A DNA stretch of 35,422 nucleotides from Melioribacter roseus. GTDB lineage: Bacteria; Bacteroidota; Ignavibacteria; Ignavibacteriales; Melioribacteraceae. Below are positions 1 to 7,713 of this stretch, in pieces. Positions within the stretch are counted from its first letter, which is position 1; every line of letters starts with the position of its first letter. The notes beneath the pieces were generated by a model. That model was not told the origin of the DNA and did not search any database. It saw only the letters and a list, made by a program, of their open reading frames with translations. Both the position numbers and the translations under genes were made by a program. Where the stretch lies: the NCBI GenBank assembly GCA_020722065.1, contig DYLK01000022.1, positions 1 to 35,422 of the forward strand, in the 5' to 3' direction.

Positions 1-73
1 CTTACGGCATATACTTTCATCCGTTACCGGCAATTTAAACGAAAGACAATTTTATAAAGATAACTATGAATAA
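1..73 (+). pseudogene. Possible 3' end of a T9SS-tailed protein, frame-broken
   Basis: No single frame is convincing. Frame 3 opens with YGIYF, the classic penultimate strand of a type-A T9SS sorting domain, and then stops. Frame 2 continues as SVTGNLNERQFYK, which resembles the usual final strand and basic end of the same domain, and stops at 71-73 just inside the next gene. Joined by one frame change near position 17 they would make a normal sorting-domain terminus. This is seen over only about 20 residues at the window edge, so a chance match or a sequencing error are both possible. Confidence 0.3.
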
Positions 74-2135
74 AAGAATGAAAATCAAGTTATTAGTAGG
101 AATAATTATTGTTTTATTCCACTTTACAGCACAAGCTCAATACACAACTGATTATCCTTTCGATTCGGCTTGGGTTGTTGCCTTCAATGGTCCTGTTTTT
201 AATATTGTAGATTTGGGAGCGATCCCCGACGACGAAATTAACGACAGCCCATATTTCAGAATGGCGGCCGATTCTATTCAACAATACGGAACAGGCAAGT
301 TGATAATTCCCGCAGGTTTGTATATTGTAGGCGAGCAAAATATCAACCAAAACCCAGATACAAGCGAGCAATACTATCAAAATACTGAGATTTTTAATAT
401 TGCAGGAGTAAATAATATTATTATCGAAGGCGAAACTGGTGCAATCATTAGAATAGCTGACGGCTTGCATTATGGCTCATTCGACCCGCTTACAGGAGAA
501 GTTTACAATAATTATCCTGATACGGTCGATTTTGTAAAACCTAATTATGTAGCCCAAGTCGGTGACATTTTTTTTATCGAAAATTCTACAAATATTCTAA
601 TCGATAATATTGAATTAGACGGGAATCTTCAAAATCTTATTGTAGGCGGTTATTGGGGCGATATTGGCATTCAATTGGAAGCATCTGGGATAAAATTATT
701 AGGAAGTTCAAATATATTGATAAGAAATATCCACACGCATCATCACGGTTTAGACGGATTAGAGGTTGGATTTTATGACTTGACACCCTCGTCAAACCCA
801 ACCGTTACCGTTATTGAAAACACAATAAGCGAATATAACGGCAGACAAGGTTTATCTTGGGTAGGTGGTATTGGATTAACAGCATATAATTGCAAGTTTA
901 ATCATACAGGAAAAGCTAATATAAGCTCACCTCCTGGCGGTGGATTAGATATTGAAGCCGAAACTTCAGTATGCAGAGGCGGTAAATTTATAGATTGTGA
1001 ATTTATTAATAACTCAGGCGAAGGGATGGTTTCACATTCTGGAGATGGTGGTTTCTCTACGTTTGAGAATTGCACCTTTTGGGGAACAACAAATTATCCG
1101 ATTTGGGCAAATAGACCAGGATTAATATTCAACAATTGTAATATTTACGGAACTTTTCTTGTGGCTTTTGGAGATGTTGACCCCGAGATGGCAACCAAAT
1201 TCAATAATTGCAATTTCGAAGATTTACTTCATCCCGAATTTGGTGTTTACGTTGACCCCGAACTTCCTTTTTTAATACACCTTTGGGAACCTGGCAATAA
1301 TATATCTTTTTCAGATTGTCAGTTTATTGCAAATAATTGCAAATCGGTAAAAGTTACATTAGGCAATTTTTATTTCGACAATTGCACTTTCACACATCGT
1401 TACACTGAACTTGATGAGGCAGAACCTATTTGTGTTTTAGAAACTACGACAATTACAAACTCTTCATTTATTGACGATTTTCCGCAAGGATTTAACAAAA
1501 CATATTGGGTGCAAACCGATAACACAAAGGTTGGAGAATGTGTGTTTATGACTGGCGAACACGTGAAATGGGAAGGTGTTAGCACCAATTATAATTGGAT
1601 TTTCCCAGGGAATTATCCACGAACTAATGATATTGAAATAATTTCGCCCTCCATAAGCGACAGTTTAACGCCCGGAAATACTATAGAAATTGTTTGGACT
1701 TCTCAAAATTCAAGTGAATATGTAGGAATAGAACTTTACTACGAATGCGGATTTCATTCAAATATAATTGCCCAAACCGAAAATGACGGAAACTATCAAT
1801 GGCTTGTTCCCGAAAATTTAGAAAACTCAAATCAATATCGCATAAAGGTCTTCGATTTAGCTTCTCTAAATAATTTTTGTTACTCTGACAGCTTGGTAAT
1901 ATTATCAGCTAATGAAATTCCAATTGGTACTAACAAAAACTTTTCTCTTTATCCAAACCCGACTACCCAAAACATAAATTTTAATATTGAAGACGATTAT
2001 ACATTTTATAATTCATTAGGTGAGAAAGTATCCTTTTTGAAAAAAATAAAATTGGTTGATGTGTCAAAATTCCCCGTTGGTGTATATTATGTTGTAAATT
2101 CAAAAGGGGAAACATTAAAGTTCATTAAGTTGTGA
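66..2135 (+). CDS. Secreted right-handed beta-helix (pectate-lyase-like) protein with T9SS sorting tail
   Basis: The 689-residue protein begins with a signal peptide (basic start, hydrophobic core at about 8-20, cleavage near AQAQ at 22-25). Residues ~45-100 (NIVDLGAIPDDEIND, then GKLIIPAGLYIVG) match the N-terminal signature of Pectate_lyase_3 / GH28-like parallel beta-helices, where the first turn is built from a DG..DD-type segment and a P.G.Y strand. Residues ~115-500 are rich in short N- and C-containing turns (for example FIDCEFINNSGEG, FENCTFWG, FNNCNIYG) typical of beta-helix rungs. Residues ~525-610 resemble the Ser-Thr-rich/Kre9-like Ig domain (SPSISDSLTPGNTIEIVW, YQWLVPENL). The last ~75 residues, from SLYPNPTT, form a type-A T9SS sorting domain. 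Catalytic residues for a lyase or hydrolase cannot be assigned, so the role may be polysaccharide cleavage or only surface binding. Confidence 0.8.
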   Translation: MNKRMKIKLLVGIIIVLFHFTAQAQYTTDYPFDSAWVVAFNGPVFNIVDLGAIPDDEINDSPYFRMAADSIQQYGTGKLIIPAGLYIVGEQNINQNPDTSEQYYQNTEIFNIAGVNNIIIEGETGAIIRIADGLHYGSFDPLTGEVYNNYPDTVDFVKPNYVAQVGDIFFIENSTNILIDNIELDGNLQNLIVGGYWGDIGIQLEASGIKLLGSSNILIRNIHTHHHGLDGLEVGFYDLTPSSNPTVTVIENTISEYNGRQGLSWVGGIGLTAYNCKFNHTGKANISSPPGGGLDIEAETSVCRGGKFIDCEFINNSGEGMVSHSGDGGFSTFENCTFWGTTNYPIWANRPGLIFNNCNIYGTFLVAFGDVDPEMATKFNNCNFEDLLHPEFGVYVDPELPFLIHLWEPGNNISFSDCQFIANNCKSVKVTLGNFYFDNCTFTHRYTELDEAEPICVLETTTITNSSFIDDFPQGFNKTYWVQTDNTKVGECVFMTGEHVKWEGVSTNYNWIFPGNYPRTNDIEIISPSISDSLTPGNTIEIVWTSQNSSEYVGIELYYECGFHSNIIAQTENDGNYQWLVPENLENSNQYRIKVFDLASLNNFCYSDSLVILSANEIPIGTNKNFSLYPNPTTQNINFNIEDDYTFYNSLGEKVSFLKKIKLVDVSKFPVGVYYVVNSKGETLKFIKL

Positions 2136-2338
2136 GAAAAAAACTATTTTTTATGTATTGTTGACCATAATAATTTTACAAAAAATGTAAATGATTATTT
2201 ATCTGACATTAATCCCCGACATGAAATGTGAAAATTAGTAATGAAAATTGAAAATTTTCTCGCAGTTCAGATAACAATTTGATAGTAACAAATAACTTAA
2301 TCTACAACTATTACTTTTTGCCTTAAGTAAAAGGAGAA

Positions 2339-2359
2339 ATGAAAACTACAGATGAATGA
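2339..2359 (+). promoter_or_regulatory. Six-codon leader ORF with strong Shine-Dalgarno overlapping the next start
   Basis: The only good Shine-Dalgarno here (AAGGAG, 2331-2336) is correctly spaced for ATG 2339, which encodes MKTTDE and stops at 2357-2359. The real gene's ATG at 2352 lies inside this mini-frame in another frame and is about 15 nt from the Shine-Dalgarno, which is too far for direct use. Two readings fit: a translationally coupled leader peptide, or a recent small indel in the A-run at 2359-2366 that separated the original start from the gene. Confidence 0.4.
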
Positions 2360-3443
2360 AAAAAAACATTATCTTTTTTCGTATGGAACTTTACAATTAG
2401 AAAAAGTTCAGATTGAAAACTATGGTCGCCTCTTAATAGGGCAAAAAGATACATTATTTGGGTATAAACTTGATAAACTTAAAATTACTGACATAGAAGT
2501 CTTGAAAATAAGCGATAAAGAATTTCATCCAATAGCTGTAAAAACATATAGTCCAAATGATGTAGTAGAAGGAACTATTTTTGAAATTACCGAAGAAGAA
2601 CTAATCGAGACAGATAAATATGAAGTAAGTGATTACAAACGAGTGCTAGAAACATTTGCATCAGGCAAAAAAGCATGGGTTTATGTCGCTAAATTAGATA
2701 AATCTTTTTCAACCATTGCAAACAATATTAAACAAGTACATAATAGAATAAATAATGCTTGCTTGAAAAGTGGGAGAAATAAAAATGAGATAAAATTGTT
2801 ACTTGCAACAAAAACTGTAGGTTGTGATAGAATAAAAGAAGCGTTTGTAAGTGGAGAAACATTGATCGCCGAAAATAAAGTTCAAGAAATAAAGCAAAAA
2901 TTTGATTGTTTACAAGAGTTTAATCACGAACAGCATTTCATTGGGCATTTACAAACAAATAAGGTTAAAGAAATTCTAAAATATAACATCAATTGTATTC
3001 AATCACTTGACCGTATGAGTTTAGCAGAAAAATTGCACAACCAACTACGTTTAGAAAATAGAACAATAGATATTTTTATTCAAGTAAACACCTCTAACGA
3101 AGAAAGTAAATTTGGTATTGCACCAGAAGAAGCGGTGAATTTTACAAAACAAGTTGCAAAGTTTAATACCTTAAAAATAAAAGGACTTATGACAATAGGT
3201 TTATTTAGTTCAGACGGTGATAAAGTTAGGCAATGTTTTAAAAGATTGAAAAGTATCCAAAAAGAAATTATTGCAGCTCAAATACCAAATGTAGAGATGA
3301 AAGAACTTTCAATGGGAATGAGCGGTGATTTAGAAATTGCTATTGAAGAAGGAGCAACAATTATTAGAATTGGAACAGCAATTTTTGGGGAAAGACAATA
3401 TCCTGATAGTTATTATTGGAACGAAAATCGCACTATTGATTAG
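2352..3443 (+). CDS. Fusion: gamma-glutamylcyclotransferase-like (AIG2/GGCT) domain + YggS/PLPBP PLP-homeostasis domain
   Basis: Residues 7-114 form a GGCT/AIG2-like fold: the glycine-loop motif YGTL at 11-14, a VEGTIFEIT strand at 72-80, and a KYEV..Y.R segment in which E91 sits where the catalytic Glu of this family lies. Residues ~118-355 are a full-length YggS/PLPBP (alanine-racemase-N-like barrel). LLLATKT places the PLP lysine at K154, ENKVQE follows, then FIGHLQTNKVK, IQVNTSNEESKFGI, GLMTIG, LSMGMSGDLEIAI and IRIGTAIFGER. YggS proteins bind PLP and buffer vitamin B6; GGCT enzymes release 5-oxoproline from gamma-glutamyl compounds. YggS is normally a stand-alone protein of ~230 residues, so the fused N-terminal domain is the unusual part. 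Whether the GGCT half is catalytic is unknown. Confidence 0.85.
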   Translation: MNEKKHYLFSYGTLQLEKVQIENYGRLLIGQKDTLFGYKLDKLKITDIEVLKISDKEFHPIAVKTYSPNDVVEGTIFEITEEELIETDKYEVSDYKRVLETFASGKKAWVYVAKLDKSFSTIANNIKQVHNRINNACLKSGRNKNEIKLLLATKTVGCDRIKEAFVSGETLIAENKVQEIKQKFDCLQEFNHEQHFIGHLQTNKVKEILKYNINCIQSLDRMSLAEKLHNQLRLENRTIDIFIQVNTSNEESKFGIAPEEAVNFTKQVAKFNTLKIKGLMTIGLFSSDGDKVRQCFKRLKSIQKEIIAAQIPNVEMKELSMGMSGDLEIAIEEGATIIRIGTAIFGERQYPDSYYWNENRTID

Positions 3444-3473
3444 AAGATTTTTAGTAAATAGAGATTTTACAAC

Positions 3474-3506
3474 AAAAAGCATTTATAGTAGCTAGTTGAG
3501 CTTTTT
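3474..3506 (+). terminator. Weak hairpin after the GGCT-YggS gene
   Basis: AAAAAGC at 3474-3480 pairs with GCTTTTT at 3500-3506, followed by ATTTTG. It begins 30 bp after the stop codon. The stem is AT-rich, so this is a weak intrinsic-terminator candidate. Confidence 0.35.
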
Positions 3507-3635
3507 ATTTTGTATCAAAGTTTATATAACTTGACACAAAACTACTTTGAATCGCTATACAGCACCATATACAAAACTATTATCTATACTTAAAACCGAT
3601 AGTACAAAACTTAACTTAAATAAGTAGTGAGACAC

Positions 3636-4826
3636 ATGTTAAAATATATTACAAAAACAATTTGGATTTTATCAGTAGTTAGTTTACTTACAGATATGGC
3701 AAGCGAAATGCTCTATCCTATTATACCGATTTATCTTAAAACAATTGGTTTTTCAATTTTGCTAATCGGGATACTTGAAGGTTTTGCCGAAGCAACAGCG
3801 GGATTGAGTAAAGGTTATTTTGGTAAACTTTCGGACACATCGGCAAAACGAGTTCCATTTGTGCAAATTGGATATACTTTTAGTGCTATTTCTAAACCAA
3901 TGATGGCAATTTTTACATTCCCACTATGGATATTCTTTGCACGAACTCTTGACCGTTTTGGAAAAGGTATTCGTACTGGTGCAAGAGACGCAATTCTTTC
4001 AGATGAAGCAACTCCACAAACAAAAGGACAAGTTTTTGGTTTCCACCGCTCAATGGATACTTTAGGAGCAGTAATTGGTCCCACATTAGCTTTACTTTAT
4101 CTGTATTACTATCCGCAAGATTATAAGACACTTTTTTTTATCGCACTAATTCCAGGTTTATTTGCGGTCTTATCTACTTTATTCTTAAAAGAAAAAAAAT
4201 TAGTGAAACAAAAAACACAAAGTTCAACGCCTTTTTTTTCATTCCTAAAATATTGGAAGGGGAGCCCAGCAGAATATAAAAAAGTGGTAATCGGACTTTT
4301 AATTTTTACACTTTTTAATAGTTCAGATGTTTTTCTTTTACTTAAAGCAAAACAAGCAGGATTTGATGATAAAATAATTATCGGAGTTTATATCTTTTAC
4401 AATCTTATTTATGCTTTGTTTGCTTTTCCTATTGGTATAATTGCTGATAAAGTAGGACTAAAAACAATTTTTATTATCGGACTTTCTTTATTTGCGACTG
4501 TATATTTTGGTATTTCAGTAAATACAAATCTTTACTTTTTTTGGGGATTATTTTTTCTTTACGGAATTTATGCTTCTGCTACAGAAGGAATTTCAAAAGC
4601 ATGGATTTCAAATATAACCGATAAAAAAGATACTGCAACAGCAATCGGTACTTTTGCGGGACTTCAAAGCATCTGCTCAATGTTGGCAAGTTCACTTACT
4701 GGATTGCTTTGGTTTCAGTTCAGTTCGACAGTTGCATTATTAACAACTGCGATAGTAACTTTGTTCGTAATGTTTTATTTTCTGAGAATTCCTAACCCAA
4801 GAATAATTAACACAAACACAAAATAA
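3636..4826 (+). CDS. Major facilitator superfamily (MFS) transporter
   Basis: This is a polytopic inner-membrane protein of about 396 residues with roughly twelve hydrophobic helices in two halves separated by a basic, polar loop near residues 185-205 (KEKKLVKQKTQSS). The loop between helices 2 and 3 reads GYFGKLSDTSAKR, the MFS motif A pattern (G...SD....R). The stretch DRFGKGIRTGARDAILSDE around residue 110 is conserved in a subfamily of bacterial MFS permeases of unknown substrate that begins with a TD.[AS]SEM.YP helix, also present here. The start was placed at ATG 3636 (MLKYITK); a GTG three codons upstream is an alternative. No clear Shine-Dalgarno is visible at either. The substrate cannot be predicted. 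Confidence 0.85.
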   Translation: MLKYITKTIWILSVVSLLTDMASEMLYPIIPIYLKTIGFSILLIGILEGFAEATAGLSKGYFGKLSDTSAKRVPFVQIGYTFSAISKPMMAIFTFPLWIFFARTLDRFGKGIRTGARDAILSDEATPQTKGQVFGFHRSMDTLGAVIGPTLALLYLYYYPQDYKTLFFIALIPGLFAVLSTLFLKEKKLVKQKTQSSTPFFSFLKYWKGSPAEYKKVVIGLLIFTLFNSSDVFLLLKAKQAGFDDKIIIGVYIFYNLIYALFAFPIGIIADKVGLKTIFIIGLSLFATVYFGISVNTNLYFFWGLFFLYGIYASATEGISKAWISNITDKKDTATAIGTFAGLQSICSMLASSLTGLLWFQFSSTVALLTTAIVTLFVMFYFLRIPNPRIINTNTK

Positions 4827-4920
4827 TCATAACAACAAAAGTTTATGCAGATAATACTAAGATAAAACTAATTAAACAGACGAGTTTAAGACAATCTCTT
4901 TACCGAAAAAGGGAATTATA

Positions 4921-4962
4921 AAATTCCTAAATGTTTTTATTTTAGAATAGTTTTAGGAATTT
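4921..4962. repeat. Perfect 11-bp inverted repeat downstream of the MFS gene
   Basis: AAATTCCTAAA at 4921-4931 is exactly complementary to TTTAGGAATTT at 4952-4962, with a 20-nt T-rich loop, followed by CTTTATTATT. It could be a terminator for the MFS gene, 95 bp after its stop, or the edge of whatever inserted with the ATPase remnant. Confidence 0.45.
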
Positions 4963-4982
4963 CTTTATTATTACTTTCTGAA

Positions 4983-5416
4983 AACTATACACGTAAACGA
5001 TATTTAGATACACTTAGATAAAAATTAAATTAGGGTTGCCACAGGAGTTCGTCGTTGTGAAAAATCAACTTTAATGGCACAATTTCAAGACTTGCTGCGT
5101 AAAGAAAACGGAAAAGTTTCCATTATTTCAATCAATTTGGATATACCCAAATCCCGTTTTTAGCAGAAAAAATTGGGAAGAGATTTACGATTACATAATA
5201 AAGTATCTCAAAAAGAACGCAACAAATTATGTGTTTATTGATGAAGTACAAAACGTTCCCGAATTTGAAAAAACCTTGGAAGGCTTGTACATACATTTAA
5301 GTATAGATTTGTACATTACAGGTTTAGACGGTTTTCATTCACAGACGGGAACGTCTGTGCTACCTAATAATGAAAGTAGAAAATCACAGACATCAACGTC
5401 TGAGAATGAACTTTAA
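4983..5416 (+). pseudogene. Decayed AAA_14/DUF4143-type ATPase fragment
   Basis: Three frames together spell the N-terminal part of the common AAA_14-DUF4143 ATPases. Frame 3 (4983-5018) gives TRKRYLDTLR and then stops. Frame 1 (5035-5160) gives GVRRCEKSTLMAQFQDLLRKE and then SIISINLD before TAG at 5161. Frame 2 (5162 on) gives NWEEIYDYIIKYLKK, then YVFIDEVQNVPEFEKTLEGL (Walker B) and LYITG. The Walker A glycine before Lys is Glu (CEKST where CGKST is normal), a one-base change that would abolish ATP binding. After LYITG the family similarity ends abruptly; the rest is REP-like hairpin sequence that supplies the stop at 5414-5416. The DUF4143 half is absent. This is a dead remnant. Confidence 0.8.
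5340..5402. repeat. Pair of REP-like hairpins (CACAGACG/CGTCTGTG)
   Basis: CACAGACG (5340-5347), loop GGAA and CGTCTGTG (5352-5359) form a perfect 8-bp stem. A second, imperfect copy lies at 5385-5402 (CAGAC at 5387-5391, GTCTG at 5398-5402). Between them is GCTACCTAATAATGAAAG. The layout of two short related palindromes ~45 nt apart is that of REP/RAYT-type elements. They are GC-richer than the surrounding sequence and directly truncate the ATPase remnant. Confidence 0.65.
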
Positions 5417-5444
5417 CTAAAAATTAGCAAACTCAAATTTCGAT

Positions 5445-7331
5445 TTAATACTCTATTATATTGTTTTTTCGGTTCACATCTGGAATTTCTGAGCTGCCAA
5501 GTTCAATTTTTGCAACTTCGCCAAGTTTTTCAAATTTGAAAATTGATAAGTTTTTGTCTTTCCATTCAAGACTTGAAAATTCCTTTGTTTGTATTTTCTC
5601 GTTCTTGTAAGTTATTGTAATTTCAATTCTTGTTGGTAAATTTCCATCTTTTTTAATAGCCACAAAAATTTCATTTCCTTCAATTTTTACTTTATCAATT
5701 GACAAATCTGTTGTCCCAAATTCATAAAACCAAGGTTTCCAAAACCAAGATAAATCTTGTCCAAATGTTTTTTCAAAACTTGCGAAAAAGTCAGTTGGAA
5801 TGGGATGTTTTCCTTGCCAAGTGTTCATATAATCAAAAATTGCTTTATGGAAAAGTTCTTTCCCAAATAGATGTTGCAATTCCATATAAGCCATTGCTGG
5901 TCGATGATAAAAATTCATTCGCGGATAACCACCTTTAACTGAAAAAGACGGCGTAACTAACGGAATATCCATCGAATTTCCCGATTCATACTCGAAACTT
6001 TTCACTATTCTTTCCCAATATTTCAATTTTGCATCTTTTTGATATTCTTCGATAATTTCTTTTGGGAAAAGTGTAGCCCAACCTTCGTCCATCCAAGAAA
6101 ATCTGCGTTCATTTGTCCCCATAAAAAATGGGAAATATGTGTGCGAAATTTCGTGGAAAAGCAAACCAACAAAGCTGGAATACTCTTTTGGTGCTCCGTC
6201 ATTTGCCATCATCGGAGTTTCCATTCCGCCATCAGAATCGCCATTTGTAACCGAAGTCATTGATGGATAAGGATATGGAAAACCTGGCAAAATTTCAGAC
6301 ATATATTTTATTGATTTTGCTGAAATTTCGGCAGCATCTTCCCAAAAAGGTGAACCTTCTCGATAAACTGCTTGAACAAATACATTTGGATTTTTTGGAC
6401 TGTTATTTTTCAGATTTCTGCCGTCCCACAAATAATTATCAGAAATTGCGAATGAAAAATCGGGGACATTTTCTGCAATTACGTGCCAAATCAGATTTTC
6501 GCTATCTTTTGTGATATTTCCTTCTTTTCTATCTTCAGAAGTAATAATTCTGACAACTTCTTCGGAATTTTTAGCATTTTCGTACTTTTTTAGGATTTTA
6601 TCAGAAAATAATTCTTTTGGATTTTGCAAAATTCCAGTTGACCACATCACAAAATTTTTGGGAAGTTTTAGTTTTACGTCAAAATTATTGATGTCGTTGT
6701 AAAACTCAACATTTCCTTGATAATCAATATTATCCCAGCCAAAAACATCGTCGTAAACTGCAATTTGTGGATACCAATAAGCAACAAACATTTCACCGCC
6801 ACCAAAATTGCCCATTCTAATTTTTCGTTCACTTGGGACTACCATTTCCCATGAAATTTCGATTTCATTTTTACTTTTTGGAAGAATATAATTTTTAAGA
6901 TTTACGAAAAGGTTTGTTGAACCGCGATTGATTTCCTTGCTTGTATCCGAAACATCAATTTTATGATTATTGATAACGATGTTTTTTATTAATGTTTCAT
7001 CTAAAAATTTCCCATTTCCCCAAAAATTATCGCGAGTGGCTCCAGGTTTTTGAATGTCGTTTAAAAGTCGAATTACCAATCTTTTTAACGTATCTGGCGA
7101 TTCATTGTGATAAACAATTTTTTCAGTTCCGATAATTGTCGAGTTAGAAAAATTGATTTCTGCTTCAATTTTGTAATCTGCATGATTTATCCAAAATTTT
7201 TCGCCTGGAATTCCGTTCAAAGTGCGAGTTTGCTTTTCAACGGCTTTTTTAATCTCATTTGGAATAAAAATTCCTTGTGCAAAAATGTTAATACTAAAAA
7301 CTAAAACTGCAAAAGTTATAATTATGTTCAT
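5445..7331 (-). CDS. M1-family zinc metallopeptidase, exported
   Basis: The start was placed at ATG 7331, giving 628 residues: it has a Shine-Dalgarno (AGGAA) and begins with a signal peptide (MNIIITFAVLVFSINIFAQ), whereas the longer open frame overlaps the upstream gene. The zinc site is complete: HEISH with ligands H393 and H397, catalytic E394, and the third ligand E416 in MDEGWA, matching the HEXXH-18-E spacing of family M1. The exopeptidase GAMEN-like strand is replaced by GGMETPMM about 25 residues before HEISH, as in the Bacteroidota/Ignavibacteriota branch. The N-terminal ~200 residues form the M1 beta-domain. No T9SS tail is visible, so a periplasmic location is likely. The gene starts one base after the stop of the small exported protein upstream, implying translational coupling. 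Likely role is periplasmic peptide degradation. Confidence 0.9.
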   Translation of the reverse strand: MNIIITFAVLVFSINIFAQGIFIPNEIKKAVEKQTRTLNGIPGEKFWINHADYKIEAEINFSNSTIIGTEKIVYHNESPDTLKRLVIRLLNDIQKPGATRDNFWGNGKFLDETLIKNIVINNHKIDVSDTSKEINRGSTNLFVNLKNYILPKSKNEIEISWEMVVPSERKIRMGNFGGGEMFVAYWYPQIAVYDDVFGWDNIDYQGNVEFYNDINNFDVKLKLPKNFVMWSTGILQNPKELFSDKILKKYENAKNSEEVVRIITSEDRKEGNITKDSENLIWHVIAENVPDFSFAISDNYLWDGRNLKNNSPKNPNVFVQAVYREGSPFWEDAAEISAKSIKYMSEILPGFPYPYPSMTSVTNGDSDGGMETPMMANDGAPKEYSSFVGLLFHEISHTYFPFFMGTNERRFSWMDEGWATLFPKEIIEEYQKDAKLKYWERIVKSFEYESGNSMDIPLVTPSFSVKGGYPRMNFYHRPAMAYMELQHLFGKELFHKAIFDYMNTWQGKHPIPTDFFASFEKTFGQDLSWFWKPWFYEFGTTDLSIDKVKIEGNEIFVAIKKDGNLPTRIEITITYKNEKIQTKEFSSLEWKDKNLSIFKFEKLGEVAKIELGSSEIPDVNRKNNIIEY

Positions 7332-7332
7332 T

Positions 7333-7713
7333 TTATTTCCTTTTTTTACTTGATAATTCATATTCGTCAGAATATTTATAAATATGATAACCCGCCAAAC
7401 CAACTGCCGCAGAAGTAGAAATCATTCCTAAAACTTTTTGGAATGATGAAAATTCTTTGTTAATTGATTTTTGATAGAAATCTCCGAATAAATTTTGTGT
7501 TTGAGTGGCTGAATATTTGGCTTGGAATTCCAAACTTGGTTCATAAAAAGAAGGTGAAAATGTTCCAGAATAAAGTTCGAAGTTGTTTTCGGGTAAATTC
7601 TGAAATTGTAAATTATATCTATTTTCAATTGAAAAGAAAATATTGCTTGGTTTTTCTTGCGGGTAAATTGCAAGGAAACTAACAAAAAATACTATTAACT
7701 CTTTAATTTTCAA
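7333..7713 (-). CDS. Small exported or membrane protein of unknown function
   Basis: This 126-residue protein is not recognised. It starts at a TTG immediately after the TAG of the 5'-nucleotidase gene (no intervening base) and ends one base before the M1 peptidase ATG, so it is wedged between two exported enzymes and probably translated by coupling. Residues 1-19 (MKIKELIVFFVSFLAIYPQ) look like a signal peptide. The middle is polar and aromatic-rich (NRYNLQFQNLPENNFELYSG). A second hydrophobic stretch near residues 95-110 (VLGMISTSAAVGLAGYHIYK) precedes a basic end (SSKKRK), consistent with a C-terminal membrane anchor. Codon use resembles its neighbours, supporting a real gene despite the rare start. 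Confidence 0.6.
   Translation of the reverse strand: MKIKELIVFFVSFLAIYPQEKPSNIFFSIENRYNLQFQNLPENNFELYSGTFSPSFYEPSLEFQAKYSATQTQNLFGDFYQKSINKEFSSFQKVLGMISTSAAVGLAGYHIYKYSDEYELSSKKRK

Noticed and set aside
2136-2338. AT-rich gap after the beta-helix gene with a short TTTACA/TGTAAA inverted repeat at 2175-2191
   Set aside because: The stem is only about 6-7 bp in very AT-rich DNA with no T tract, so it cannot be told from chance. I see no gene or RNA in this gap.
5699-6702. A series of short plus-strand open frames opposite the M1 peptidase
   Set aside because: They lie antisense to a gene with intact M1 motifs, have no plausible domains, and reflect low stop density opposite AT-rich coding sequence.
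7331-7403. 24-codon N-terminal extension of the M1 peptidase
   Set aside because: It overlaps the upstream gene and would bury the signal peptide; ATG 7331 has a good ribosome-binding site.
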